The notes under the pieces: model-generated | The model's database searches: none | What the model was told of the DNA's origin: nothing | What the model saw: only the letters and a program-made list of their open reading frames with translations | Source of the DNA: Actinomadura sp. KC06 | GTDB lineage: Bacteria; Actinomycetota; Actinomycetes; Streptosporangiales; Streptosporangiaceae | Direction: 5' to 3' | DNA length: 42,186 bases | NCBI RefSeq assembly: GCF_004348735.1 | Contig: NZ_SMKT01000073.1 | Location: forward strand, 1-42,186 | Program-made: the position numbers and the translations under genes | Part shown: one piece after another, positions 17,779-25,234 of the stretch | Layout: every line of letters begins with the position of its first letter | Numbering within the stretch: position 1 is the stretch's first letter

Positions 17779-18605
17779 CGGAGGAGACGCGGCGCGCCGC
17801 GGTGCTGGGGTCGCCGATCGCGCATTCGCTGTCGCCCGTGCTGCACCGCGCGGCGTACGCGGCGATGGGCCTGGACGCGTGGACCTACGACGCCGTCGAG
17901 TGCGGCGAGGACGGCCTGGCCGGGCTGCTGGACGGTCTTGGCCCCGAATGGGCCGGGCTGTCGCTGACGATGCCGCTCAAGCGGGTCGCGCTCGGGCTGG
18001 TCGACACGGTGTCGGACCTGGCGGTGAAGGTCGGCGGCGCCAACACGATCGTCCTGCGGGACGGGCGGCGGCACGGCGACAACACCGACGTCCACGGCAT
18101 CGTGACCGCGCTCACCGAGGCGGGCGTGAAGGCGCCCGCGTCGGCGCTGGTGCTCGGCGGCGGGGCGACGGCGGCGTCCGCGCTCGCCGCGCTCGCCGCG
18201 CTCGGGACGGACGAGGCCGTCCTCGCCGCCCGGACGCCCGCGCGCGCCGCCGAGGCCGCGCAGGTGGGGGAGCGGTTCGGGCTCGCGGTCCGGGTCGTGC
18301 CGCTCGACACGGCGACCGCGCACCTGCCCGCCGAGCTGGTGGTGTCGACGCTGCCCGGACGGGCCGCCGACCCGTTCGCCGAGCCGGTCGCCGCGTCCGG
18401 TGCGGCCCTGTTCGACGTGGTGTACGCGCCGTGGCCGACGGCGCTCGCGGAGGCGGTCGGGCGGGCCGGCGGGACGGTCGTCGGCGGGTTCCCGATGCTC
18501 CTGCACCAGGCCGTCCGGCAGGTGGCGCTGATGACCGGCCGCGACGACGTCCCCGTTGACGCGATGCGCGCCGCCGGTGAGGCGGAGCTGACCCGCCGAG
18601 CCTGA
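17775..18605 (+). CDS. aroE: Shikimate dehydrogenase
   Basis: NADP-dependent reduction of 3-dehydroshikimate in the shikimate pathway; 276 aa. Substrate-binding SLS (18-20), catalytic Lys69 in TMPLKR, Asn90 in GGANT and catalytic Asp105 in GDNTD are present. The nucleotide-binding loop is GGGATA, slightly different from the common GAGGA/GS. The NADP-selecting segment reads AARTPARA. The C-terminal GFPMLLHQA block is intact. GTG 17775 overlaps the mltG stop; no other start fits. Last gene of the DUF948-to-aroE set; only 20 nt separate it from the convergent toroid gene. Confidence 0.93.
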   Translation: MTEETRRAAVLGSPIAHSLSPVLHRAAYAAMGLDAWTYDAVECGEDGLAGLLDGLGPEWAGLSLTMPLKRVALGLVDTVSDLAVKVGGANTIVLRDGRRHGDNTDVHGIVTALTEAGVKAPASALVLGGGATAASALAALAALGTDEAVLAARTPARAAEAAQVGERFGLAVRVVPLDTATAHLPAELVVSTLPGRAADPFAEPVAASGAALFDVVYAPWPTALAEAVGRAGGTVVGGFPMLLHQAVRQVALMTGRDDVPVDAMRAAGEAELTRRA

Positions 18606-18625
18606 GCGGGGCCGAGTCCGGACGG

Positions 18626-20023
18626 TCAGGGCGGCGGGCCGCGCTGGGTGCGGCGCCGCCGCATCGACTCGCTGAAGCCGGTGAGGATGACCGGCAGGAT
18701 CACGCTCAGCCAGAAGTCCTTCCAGCCCCAGACGCCGATCGCGACGCCGAACGCGCTGCACAGGCACACCAGGACCAGCAGCGCCGCCGCCCAGTGCCGC
18801 CGGACGAGCGTCGCCGGGTCGATCAGCCGGCGGTTCGGCAGCAGCTCCGCCAGCGGGCGCTCCCGTGCGTGGGCGCGCTGCACGACGGCCGCGTCCGGCA
18901 GCCAGTGCAGGACGTCCGCGCTCCCCGCGAGCGGGAGCCGGGCGAGCGCGATCAGCGTCTCCAGCCGCCACCACAGCGTCCACAGGGACGTCCGCCCGCT
19001 GCCCGGGTAGCCGTTCCAGCGCGGGCCAGCGACCTCGCCGCGGGTCAGCGTCCGGAATGCGCGGGCGGCGGCCGGGCCGTGCGGGCCGCGCGGGTCCCGC
19101 AGCAGCGCGGCGAGCGCGATCGGCAGCCCGTAGTGCCAGAGCGCCAGCCGCCACACCGGCTTCGACCCGGCGCCGTGCGGCGAGACGTCGTAGGTCTCGA
19201 TCCAGGTGTGCTCGTCGTCCGGGTCGAGGTTGTCCAGCAGCCAGTCGTAGGCGTCCAGCAGCCGCTCGGACCGCAGGTCCGGACGCGCCTCCGCCAGCGT
19301 CACCAGCGCGAAGGCCGTGTGGGTGATCGTCGGCCTGGACGCCTGCGTCGGACCCCAGCCGGGACGGTGCGCGGTCCGGTCCGCCGTCAGCCACTCCACG
19401 CCCCGGTCGACGGCCGGGTCGTACGGGTTGAGCTGGCTGAGCGCGCGGAGCGCCAGGCACGTCAGCCACACCCGGGACCGGCAGCCGAGCAGCGAGCCCC
19501 AGCCGCCGTCCGGGTTCTGGTTGTGCAACAGCCACTGGTAGGCGCGGCGCAGGTCGGGGGCGTCGTCGCGGAGGTCGCAGCGGGCGCGGGCCAGGAACCG
19601 CGCGATCCAGCCGGTCGCCTCCACCACCGGCATGCCGAGGCTGGTCTTGGTGGCCCAGCCGCCGTCCCGCAGCGCGTCGGGGGAGCTGGTCTGCCGGTCG
19701 GCGAGGAACGCCAGGCCGTCGTCGAAGTACTCGAACGGACGGCCCGCCTCCACGAACGCCAGCAGCCCGAGGGCCGTCGCGGTCGTGCCGGGTTCGGGCC
19801 GCGTCAGCTCGTGGTACCAGCCGCCGCCGGCGCCGAGGGCGGGCGCGTAGGTGTCGCGCAGGACGTCCAGCGACTCGTTCAGCCGGGTGTCGAGCACCGC
19901 CATGTCGATGACGGCCGCGTCCTCGCCCGGACGGGACGCGCCGCGCCGCAGCCGGGTCCGGGGCAGGGCGGAGGGAGGGTCGGCGCGGGGCGCCGGTGCG
20001 GGGAGCTGGGGTGTCTGGTTCAC
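18626..20023 (-). CDS. Prenyltransferase/squalene-oxidase-repeat (alpha/alpha toroid) protein with C-terminal membrane hairpin
   Basis: 465 aa. A Pro/Arg-rich N-terminus (1-35) leads into helical repeats with the Gly-Gly-Trp turns of the terpene-cyclase toroid: GGGWYHE (66-72), DGGWATK (120-126), PDGGWGS (171-177) and GWGPTQ (222-227). Two hydrophobic segments follow (about 411-430 and 437-452), so the toroid is probably held at the membrane facing the cytosol. A DPDD tetrapeptide (267-270) resembles the class II cyclase DxDD motif but lacks the following T-A/V context, so catalysis is not assured. At 465 aa it is much shorter than hopene cyclases (about 630). GTG 20023 has AGAAGG about 7 nt upstream. 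Divergent from the HIT gene across a 170-nt gap. Substrate unknown. Confidence 0.8.
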   Translation of the reverse strand: MNQTPQLPAPAPRADPPSALPRTRLRRGASRPGEDAAVIDMAVLDTRLNESLDVLRDTYAPALGAGGGWYHELTRPEPGTTATALGLLAFVEAGRPFEYFDDGLAFLADRQTSSPDALRDGGWATKTSLGMPVVEATGWIARFLARARCDLRDDAPDLRRAYQWLLHNQNPDGGWGSLLGCRSRVWLTCLALRALSQLNPYDPAVDRGVEWLTADRTAHRPGWGPTQASRPTITHTAFALVTLAEARPDLRSERLLDAYDWLLDNLDPDDEHTWIETYDVSPHGAGSKPVWRLALWHYGLPIALAALLRDPRGPHGPAAARAFRTLTRGEVAGPRWNGYPGSGRTSLWTLWWRLETLIALARLPLAGSADVLHWLPDAAVVQRAHARERPLAELLPNRRLIDPATLVRRHWAAALLVLVCLCSAFGVAIGVWGWKDFWLSVILPVILTGFSESMRRRRTQRGPPP

Positions 20024-20193
20024 GATTCTGCCTTCTGCTCCTTTTGTTCCCGCAAAGTCAAACTCTGTACCCCGTGGGCTCTATGTCGCTATCCGCGGCC
20101 GTACACAACCCTGGCGACGAGGATCGCCCGCGCGGGCGCCGGGCAGGCTGGAGAGGCGAGCGAATCCCCGCGACCCGTGGAGCTGGAGGAGGC

Positions 20194-20895
20194 TTGGCCG
20201 AGCCGACGGCGCAGCCCGCGCCCGGTCACGAATGCGTCCTGTGCCCGCCCCTGCGGTTCCGCTTCAACGGCATGGCCGACCTGCCGGGGGAGTCCGGCGT
20301 CATCGCCCGCGACGCCGACTTCCTCCTGATGCCGGACGTGGCGCCGCTCGCCGAGGGGCACGTCCTGCTGGTGACCCGCGAGCACCACCAGTGCGCCGCC
20401 GCGTTCGGCCCCGCGCTGTGGGAACGCGCCCTGCGCTGGCGCGACCGTGTCGCCCGCCTCTACGGCCGCGCCTACGGGACGCGCGAACTGCTGCTCTTCG
20501 AGCACGGACCGGCGATCTCCCAAGGCGGAGGCGCGTGCATCGACCACGCCCACTGGCACTTCCTCCCCGGAACGCCCGGCGTGCGGACGGTCGTGGAGGA
20601 ACGCGGCCTCCCCGGCGCGCCCGCCGACCACGCGGCACTGCGCGCGTACCTGCGCACTGGCCGCTCCTACCTGCTCGTCGAGGAGGACGGCGTCGCGACC
20701 GTCCATCCCGGCGACGGGGTCCGGAGCCAGTTCCTGCGCTGGGCGGTCACTGCCGCCGGGCAGAACGGGACATGGCGCTGGCAGGAGACGTTCGGGCTCC
20801 CGGCCAGCCGTCGCCGCTTCCTGCGCACCCTTCAGGCGCTGCGCGGAGCCGCCGCCGCGCCGGACGCGGACGACCCACCCGACAGCCACCAGTAG
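20194..20895 (+). CDS. HIT-family (histidine triad) hydrolase/transferase-like protein
   Basis: 233 aa. The triad is H118-A-H120-W-H122-F-L, and the upstream hydrophobic strand PLAEGHVLLVTREHH (51-65) is typical of HIT proteins, which hydrolyse or transfer nucleoside monophosphates. A CVLC pair (C14/C17) at the N-terminus suggests a zinc site. The protein is longer than the usual 110-150 aa, with an extra C-terminal domain after residue 125. TTG 20194 was chosen because GGAGGAGG (20185-20192) sits immediately upstream and translation then starts just before the Cys pair; ATG 20083 is in frame but adds residues of no recognisable kind. The last 64 nt overlap the 3' end of the opposite PfkB gene. 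Confidence 0.75.
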   Translation: MAEPTAQPAPGHECVLCPPLRFRFNGMADLPGESGVIARDADFLLMPDVAPLAEGHVLLVTREHHQCAAAFGPALWERALRWRDRVARLYGRAYGTRELLLFEHGPAISQGGGACIDHAHWHFLPGTPGVRTVVEERGLPGAPADHAALRAYLRTGRSYLLVEEDGVATVHPGDGVRSQFLRWAVTAAGQNGTWRWQETFGLPASRRRFLRTLQALRGAAAAPDADDPPDSHQ

Positions 20896-21833
20896 AGCTC
20901 CGACGCCGCCAGCCGGTCGCCGAACCCGGCGCGCTCGACGCCGTCCCCGTACCCGGTCGGGTACTCCATCAGCAGGCCGTCCCGCTGGTACGCGAGCGCA
21001 TGCTCCAGCGACGTGTCGCCGAAGCGCAGCAGCCACAGCGGACGGCCCGGCACCGCCCGGTCCAGCGCCGGGAGCAGCTCCCGCACCTCGCGTCCCGCCG
21101 CCGGGGACGGGCGGCCGAGCAGCCGCGCCAGCGTCGGGGCCTCGGAGATGACGAGGTCCGCCAGCGCCAGCATCGGCAGGACGCCGTCCGCCGGGAGCCG
21201 CGCGTCCACGTCGTGCGGGACGAGGTCGAATGCCACCCTCGTCCCCGCGTCCCGGGCGATGCGCGCCGCCGTGCGCAGCGCCGCCCCCGACACGGGGGAC
21301 AGCAGCGAGTACCCGTCGGTGACCAGCACGTCCGCGCCCTCGATCCCGGACGCGGCCGAGCGGACCTCGGACGCGGTGAGGCGGCGCCCCGGCGGCTCGT
21401 CCTGGACGACCAGCAGCCGCACGCCGGGCCCGCCGTCCAGCGGGCCGCCGTCGTCCGGGCGGCCGCGCAGCATCACCGAGACCCCGTTCGGAACCCCGGG
21501 CTCGACGCGCAGGTGGTCGTCGGCCCCGATCCGCCGCAGCTCCCGGCGGATCAGCGGCGTGAAGTCGTCGTCGCCGACCTTGCCCAGCACGCCCACCCGG
21601 CGGAAGCTGCGCGTCGCGCGCCGGGCCAGGTTGACCGCCGTCCCGGCGACGATCGCCCGCGCCGGCGCGTAGGTGAGGCGGTCGGCGCGCACGTCGGCGA
21701 ACCGGACGTCCGGCAGCGTCGCGCGGACCTCGATCCCCACGTCACCGATGACGAACATGTCGAAGCGGCGCTCGTCGGCTCCGCCGACGCCGTCCAGCCC
21801 GGGCCACTCCGCCGGCGATCGGGACGAGACCAT
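20832..21833 (-). CDS. PfkB/ribokinase-family carbohydrate or nucleoside kinase
   Basis: 333 aa, ATP-dependent kinase of the ribokinase fold. Visible: an N-terminal VIGDVGIEV strand, the VAGTAVNLARRA block (62-73) equivalent to the GG-x-N-x-A motif, GVLGKVGDDDFTPLI (81-95), and the C-terminal anion-hole GFGDRLAA (303-310) with the catalytic Asp306; the usual GAGD reads GFGD. Substrate cannot be read from sequence. ATG 21833 was chosen because it lies 11 nt after the Nudix stop, but no clear Shine-Dalgarno is seen; ATG 21758 (MFVIGDVG), right before the first strand, is a credible alternative. Probably an operon with the Nudix gene. The 3' end overlaps the HIT gene by 64 nt. Confidence 0.8.
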   Translation of the reverse strand: MVSSRSPAEWPGLDGVGGADERRFDMFVIGDVGIEVRATLPDVRFADVRADRLTYAPARAIVAGTAVNLARRATRSFRRVGVLGKVGDDDFTPLIRRELRRIGADDHLRVEPGVPNGVSVMLRGRPDDGGPLDGGPGVRLLVVQDEPPGRRLTASEVRSAASGIEGADVLVTDGYSLLSPVSGAALRTAARIARDAGTRVAFDLVPHDVDARLPADGVLPMLALADLVISEAPTLARLLGRPSPAAGREVRELLPALDRAVPGRPLWLLRFGDTSLEHALAYQRDGLLMEYPTGYGDGVERAGFGDRLAASELYWWLSGGSSASGAAAAPRSA

Positions 21834-21844
21834 GCCGCGGGCGG

Positions 21845-22354
21845 TCAGCCGGGCGCGAGCAGGAACGCCCGCATCACCGGACGCAGGCTCGGGATCAGGT
21901 CGTAGGCGCTCACCTCGGGCAGCGGCACCCAGGCGCAGCCGTCCAGATGGTCGCCGGTCTCCTGGTTCTCCAGGGTGGCGTCCAGCGTCACCGGCCTGCA
22001 CCGCCGCGCCGCCGCCACCACGCGCGTCTGCCCGCCCCCCGCCTGCCCGCCGCCGGGCGGCGGCCGGTCGGGCATGAACCACTGCCACAGATGGAACGGC
22101 GGCCCCGGGTCGACCTTGAGGCCGACCTCTTCCCAGACCTCCCGGCGGATGTGGTCGTCCAGGTCGAGGTCGTCGTCCACCTCCAGCCGCCCGCCGGGCA
22201 CCTCCCAGCGGCCGGGCTGGAACGGGTCGGACGCCGACTTGCGGACGAGCAGCAGCCGCCCCCCGGAGACGATGAACGCCTTCTGGGCGAACGCCAGGCT
22301 GATCGGTGACAAGGCGGTGAGGGGGCCGGCCGTGCCGGCCTCGACCGAGGGCAT
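21845..22354 (-). CDS. Nudix hydrolase
   Basis: 169 aa, expected to hydrolyse a nucleoside diphosphate linked to another group. After the WEVPGG strand the Nudix box ends in REVWEEVGL with all catalytic Glu, but the segment between Gly and Arg is two residues longer than the canonical Gx5Ex7REUxEExGU and has Asp in the first acidic position (GRLEVDDDLDLDDHIR). The Trp-rich block FHLWQWFMPDRP and a Gly/Pro insertion follow. ATG 22354 was chosen because the fold starts about 25 residues later; GGGAGG lies about 11 nt upstream, rather far. Likely co-transcribed with PfkB. Confidence 0.85.
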   Translation of the reverse strand: MPSVEAGTAGPLTALSPISLAFAQKAFIVSGGRLLLVRKSASDPFQPGRWEVPGGRLEVDDDLDLDDHIRREVWEEVGLKVDPGPPFHLWQWFMPDRPPPGGGQAGGGQTRVVAAARRCRPVTLDATLENQETGDHLDGCAWVPLPEVSAYDLIPSLRPVMRAFLLAPG

Positions 22355-22680
22355 CGCGGGAACAACCTCCCTTGGTGCCGGCCCCGCCGGGCCGTCGAGC
22401 GGAGCCCGTCCGTCGGACGGCGGTGGGCCGGGGGCTGGAGGACGGTCCGTCTTGGCTTCACCGTAACAAGCCGCGGACGTGATGCCGAGAGGTCCGCCGG
22501 GCCAGATGACCCTCACCTCGTCGCCGCGGCCACGGCGGGCCGGGACGGCCGGTCGCGTCCCGTCCGGCCCACCGGGCCCGGGAATGGACGGGGGAACACC
22601 GCCGTTGACGGGAGTGGCGTACTTTACGCAAGGCCCCACGAGGACGGCCCCGGCATGGCGCGCAAGCCCCCCGCAGGTGG

Positions 22681-22686
22681 TAGTCT
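22681..22686 (+). promoter_or_regulatory. Candidate -10 (TAGTCT) for the infC transcript
   Basis: TAGTCT fits the TAGnnT form common in actinomycete promoters and lies about 270 nt before infC, upstream of all the leader hairpins. No convincing -35 is seen at 17-18 nt. In the 603-nt gap (22355-22957) a TTGACG (22605-22610) has no partner at proper spacing. The part before 22681 otherwise shows nothing I can name. Confidence 0.3.
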
Positions 22687-22749
22687 TTGTGGCCGACCGG
22701 CCCTGTGCGCGTGACCAGAATGGGAGCGCGTGCCGGGCGCACAAGCGGA

Positions 22750-22895
22750 GGCCACCTCCCACCTGACCGGCCGGAAGGCCGGTGGGTCTCGGTCCGGCGA
22801 GCGGGCGACTTCGCCCGCGGCGCCGTCGTCCCTGAGCGGCTCGGCCGTCCAGGGAGACCGAAGGTGGCCCCGTACGTGAGTCGTGCGGGGCTTTT
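22750..22895 (+). ncRNA. Structured 5' leader of infC-rpmI-rplT (candidate cis-regulatory RNA)
   Basis: Three strong elements are visible. Hairpin A: ACCGGCC 22766-22772, loop GGAA, GGCCGGT 22777-22783. Hairpin B: GCGGGCG 22801-22807, loop ACTT, CGCCCGC 22812-22818. A long-range 8-bp stem pairs GGCCACCT (22750-22757) with AGGTGGCC (22862-22869) and closes a domain that also contains TCCCTG/CAGGGA. The 3' arm of the closing stem overlaps the first three paired bases of the downstream terminator, so the two are mutually exclusive. Leaders regulated by L20 or IF3 are known for this operon in other phyla. I cannot assign this one to a named RNA family. Confidence 0.65.
22867..22895 (+). terminator. 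Terminator-like hairpin in the infC leader (attenuator)
   Basis: GCCCCGTACG (22867-22876), loop TGAGT, CGTGCGGGGC (22882-22891), then TTTT (22892-22895): a 10-bp stem with one G-T pair followed by a U-tract, rare in this GC-rich window. It lies 62 nt before the infC start, inside the presumed leader, so it should act as a conditional rather than constitutive terminator. Confidence 0.7.
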
Positions 22896-22957
22896 CTCGT
22901 GGGAGCCTCTGGGTACGACCGGTCCAACGAACGTGAGAACGGCCCCAAGGAGGTCCC

Positions 22958-23509
22958 ATCAGCGCCGAACCGCGTATCAACGACCGCATTCGCGTGCCCG
23001 AGGTCCGTCTCGTCGGCCCGAACGGCGAACAGGTGGGCATCGTGCCCATCGCCAAGGCCCTTGAAATCGCGCGTGAGTCGGACCTCGACCTCGTCGAGGT
23101 GGCGCCCACCGCGCGTCCGCCCGTCGCACGGCTCATGGACTACGGCAAGTTCAAGTACGAGTCTGCGATGAAGGCACGGGAAGCGCGGAAGAACCAGGCG
23201 CACACGGTCATCAAGGAGATCAAGCTCCGCCCGAAGATCGACCCGCACGACTACGAGACCAAGAAGGGTCACGTGGTGCGGTTCCTGAAGGCCGGGGACA
23301 AGGTGAAGGTCACGATCATGTTCCGCGGTCGTGAGCAGTCCCGTCCCGAGCTCGGTTACCGGCTGCTGCAGCGGCTCGCCGACGACGTCGAGGAACTCGG
23401 CTTCGTCGAGTCGCGGCCCAAGCAGGACGGCCGGAACATGATCATGGTGATCGGTCCGCACAAGAAGAAGACGGCCCGCGGGCAGGAGACCGAAGCCGGC
23501 ACCGCCTGA
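22958..23509 (+). CDS. infC: Translation initiation factor IF-3, with ATC start codon
   Basis: Binds the 30S subunit, blocks premature 50S joining and monitors the initiation codon; 183 aa. Residues SAEPRINDRIRVPEVRL, the DYGKFKYE linker and the C-terminal MFRGREQSRPELGYRLL and MIMVIGPHKKK blocks are typical. The homologous N-terminus begins one codon before SAEPRIND, and that codon is ATC (22958-22960). AAGGAGG (22947-22953) lies 4 nt upstream. No ATG or GTG precedes it in frame at proper distance; GTG 22994 would delete conserved residues. Rare start codons allow IF-3 to limit its own synthesis, well established for E. coli infC (AUU). First gene of the infC-rpmI-rplT cluster. Confidence 0.95.
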   Translation: MSAEPRINDRIRVPEVRLVGPNGEQVGIVPIAKALEIARESDLDLVEVAPTARPPVARLMDYGKFKYESAMKAREARKNQAHTVIKEIKLRPKIDPHDYETKKGHVVRFLKAGDKVKVTIMFRGREQSRPELGYRLLQRLADDVEELGFVESRPKQDGRNMIMVIGPHKKKTARGQETEAGTA

Positions 23510-23534
23510 GGCCGTCCGGGACCGGAACGCGGCC

Positions 23535-23570
23535 CCGCGAGGAGCCGTCCCAGGCTCCGCGGCCTCGCGG
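23535..23570 (+). other. Long hairpin between infC and rpmI
   Basis: An outer stem (CCGCGAGG 23535-23542 with CCTCGCGG 23563-23570) and an inner stem (GGAGCC 23541-23546, loop GTCCCA, GGCTCC 23553-23558) compete for the two shared G residues. No T-tract follows, so a processing, stability or regulatory role is as likely as termination. The rest of the 230-nt gap contains a TACATT (about 23618) that might be a -10. Confidence 0.45.
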
Positions 23571-23739
23571 CGGTCCCACTCCCGCGCCCTCGCGCAGAGC
23601 GGGGACGCGGCGCACGTACATTGAAGCCTGACCTGGCGCGTCCACGGTCCCGGAGCGGACGGACCCGTGCGATGCGCCGATCAGGTGCGCTCCCGTGCCG
23701 TCCGCACGGGGGCCGGGACAGAGGGAGACGACGGCGACC

Positions 23740-23934
23740 ATGCCGAAGACCAAGACGCACAGCGGTGCCAAGAAGCGGTTCAAGCTGACCGGCTCCGGCA
23801 AGGTGATGCGCCGCCGCGCCAACAAGAACCACCTGCTCGAGCACAAGCCGACCAAGCGGACCAGGCGGCTCAGCGGCCCGGCCGTGGTGGCCGACGCCGA
23901 CGCCAAGAACATCAAGAAGCTGCTGCGCAAGTAG
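23740..23934 (+). CDS. rpmI: 50S ribosomal protein L35
   Basis: 64 aa, very basic, with the family pattern MPKTKTHSGAKKRFKLTGSG, RRRANKNHLLEHK and the C-terminal IKKLLRK. ATG 23740 is the normal start; GAGGGAG lies 12 nt upstream, a longish spacing. An in-frame extension to 23695 is not part of L35. Lies between infC and rplT, the conserved order. Confidence 0.97.
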   Translation: MPKTKTHSGAKKRFKLTGSGKVMRRRANKNHLLEHKPTKRTRRLSGPAVVADADAKNIKKLLRK

Positions 23935-24003
23935 CACTCGACCAGAACATCAGCGACCGGCCGAGGCCCGGACGGCCCCGGCCCCCACGAAGGAGCACAG
24001 CAC

Positions 24004-24384
24004 GTGGCACGCGTGAAGCGGGCGGTCAACGCCGCCAAGAAGCGTCGGGTCGTCCTGGAGCGGTCGAGCGGCTACCGCGGTCAGCGTTCGCGCCTGTACC
24101 GCAAGGCCAAGGAGCAGCAGCTCCACTCGATGACCTACGCGTTCCGGGACCGCAAGGACCGCAAGGGCCAGTTCCGCCGGCTGTGGATCCAGCGGATCAA
24201 CGCCGCGGCCCGCGCCAACGGCATCACCTACAACCGGTTCATCCAGGGCCTGAAGGCCGCGGACGTCGAGGTCGACCGGCGCATGCTCGCCGAGCTCGCC
24301 GTCAACGACGCGCCCGCGTTCGCCGCCCTGGTCAAGGTCGCCAAGGACGCGCTCCCGGCCGAGGGAAGCACGGAGGCCGCCTGA
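24004..24384 (+). CDS. rplT: 50S ribosomal protein L20
   Basis: 126 aa, essential for early 50S assembly by binding 23S rRNA; in several phyla L20 also represses its own operon. The sequence is canonical: MARVKRAVNAAKKRR, SSGYRGQRSRLYRKAKEQQ, LWIQRINAAARANGITYNRF and AELAVNDAPAFAALV. GTG 24004 is preceded by AAGGAG about 10 nt upstream. The SpoU methyltransferase gene begins 34 nt after its stop. Confidence 0.98.
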   Translation: MARVKRAVNAAKKRRVVLERSSGYRGQRSRLYRKAKEQQLHSMTYAFRDRKDRKGQFRRLWIQRINAAARANGITYNRFIQGLKAADVEVDRRMLAELAVNDAPAFAALVKVAKDALPAEGSTEAA

Positions 24385-24418
24385 TCCGGGTCTCCCGGAC
24401 TCGGGCGGGCGGAGCGAT

Positions 24419-25234
24419 ATGGCGGGCCGCGAGCTGACGTCCCTGCGGTCACCGAGGGTGAAGGCCGCTCGCCGGCTCGCCAAACGCGCCTTCCGCCGCC
24501 GCGAGAACCGGTTCCTCGCCGAGGGGCCGCAGGCGGTGCGGGAGGCGCTGGAGATCCCCGGCGGCCTCGCCGAGCTGTTCACCACGGCCGAGGCGGAGGC
24601 CCGCCACCCCGACCTGGTCCTCGCCGCCGAGCGGGCCGGCGCGCCGGTGCTGCGCGTCAGCGGCGAGATCATGGCCGAGCTCGCGCAGACCGTCACCCCG
24701 CAGGGGCTGCTGGCGGTCTGCGGGTTCGTGGACGTGCCGCTGGCCAAGGCGCTGGAGGCGGGCCCGCGGCTGGTGACCGTCCTCGCGCACGTCCGCGACC
24801 CCGGCAACGCCGGCACGGTGCTGCGCACCGCCGACGCCGCCGGGTCGGAGACCGTCGTGTTCACCGACGCGTCGGTCGACCCCTACAACGGCAAGTGCGT
24901 GCGCGCCTCCGCGGGCAGCCTGTTCCACCTGCCGGTCGTCGTCGGCCCGCGGTTCGACGAGCTGATTCCGGAGCTGCGCGGCGCGGGCCTCGCCGTCCTG
25001 GCCGCGGACGGCGCCGGCGACCGCACCCTGGACGACGCGATCGACGACGGCCTCCTCGCGCGCCCCACGGCCTGGGTGTTCGGGAACGAGGCGTGGGGCC
25101 TGCCCGACGAGATCCTCCGGCACGTGGACGAGGTCGTGCGCGTGCCGATCCACGGGCGCGCCGAGAGCCTGAACCTGGCGACGGCCGCGGCCGTATGCCT
25201 CTATGCCTCGGCCCGCGCCCAGCGAGGCACGTGA
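24419..25234 (+). CDS. SpoU/TrmH-family rRNA methyltransferase
   Basis: SPOUT-fold S-adenosylmethionine-dependent 2'-O-ribose methyltransferase, 271 aa. An N-terminal substrate-binding domain (about 1-105, with RRENRFLAEGPQAVREAL) precedes the knotted domain. Motif 1 has Asn130 and Arg136 in RDPGNAGTVLRTADAAG, motif 2 is FGNEAWGLP, and motif 3 is ESLNLATAAAVCLYA. The domain set resembles 23S rRNA methyltransferases of the TsnR/RlmB type; the target nucleotide cannot be read from sequence. Start ATG 24419. Position right after rplT is conserved in actinomycetes. The stop lies in the first copy of a short tandem repeat. Confidence 0.92.
   Translation: MAGRELTSLRSPRVKAARRLAKRAFRRRENRFLAEGPQAVREALEIPGGLAELFTTAEAEARHPDLVLAAERAGAPVLRVSGEIMAELAQTVTPQGLLAVCGFVDVPLAKALEAGPRLVTVLAHVRDPGNAGTVLRTADAAGSETVVFTDASVDPYNGKCVRASAGSLFHLPVVVGPRFDELIPELRGAGLAVLAADGAGDRTLDDAIDDGLLARPTAWVFGNEAWGLPDEILRHVDEVVRVPIHGRAESLNLATAAAVCLYASARAQRGT

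Noticed and set aside
18822..19830. DPDD (residues 267-270) in the toroid protein as a class II terpene-cyclase catalytic motif
   Set aside because: It sits at the end of a repeat helix (LLDNLDPDDEHTW) and lacks the T-A/V that follows in true DxDD motifs; kept only as a note.
22687..23064. 125-aa plus-strand frame running through the infC leader
   Set aside because: It crosses all the hairpins and overlaps the infC start in another frame; no ribosome site and no similarity. The region is better explained as structured leader RNA.
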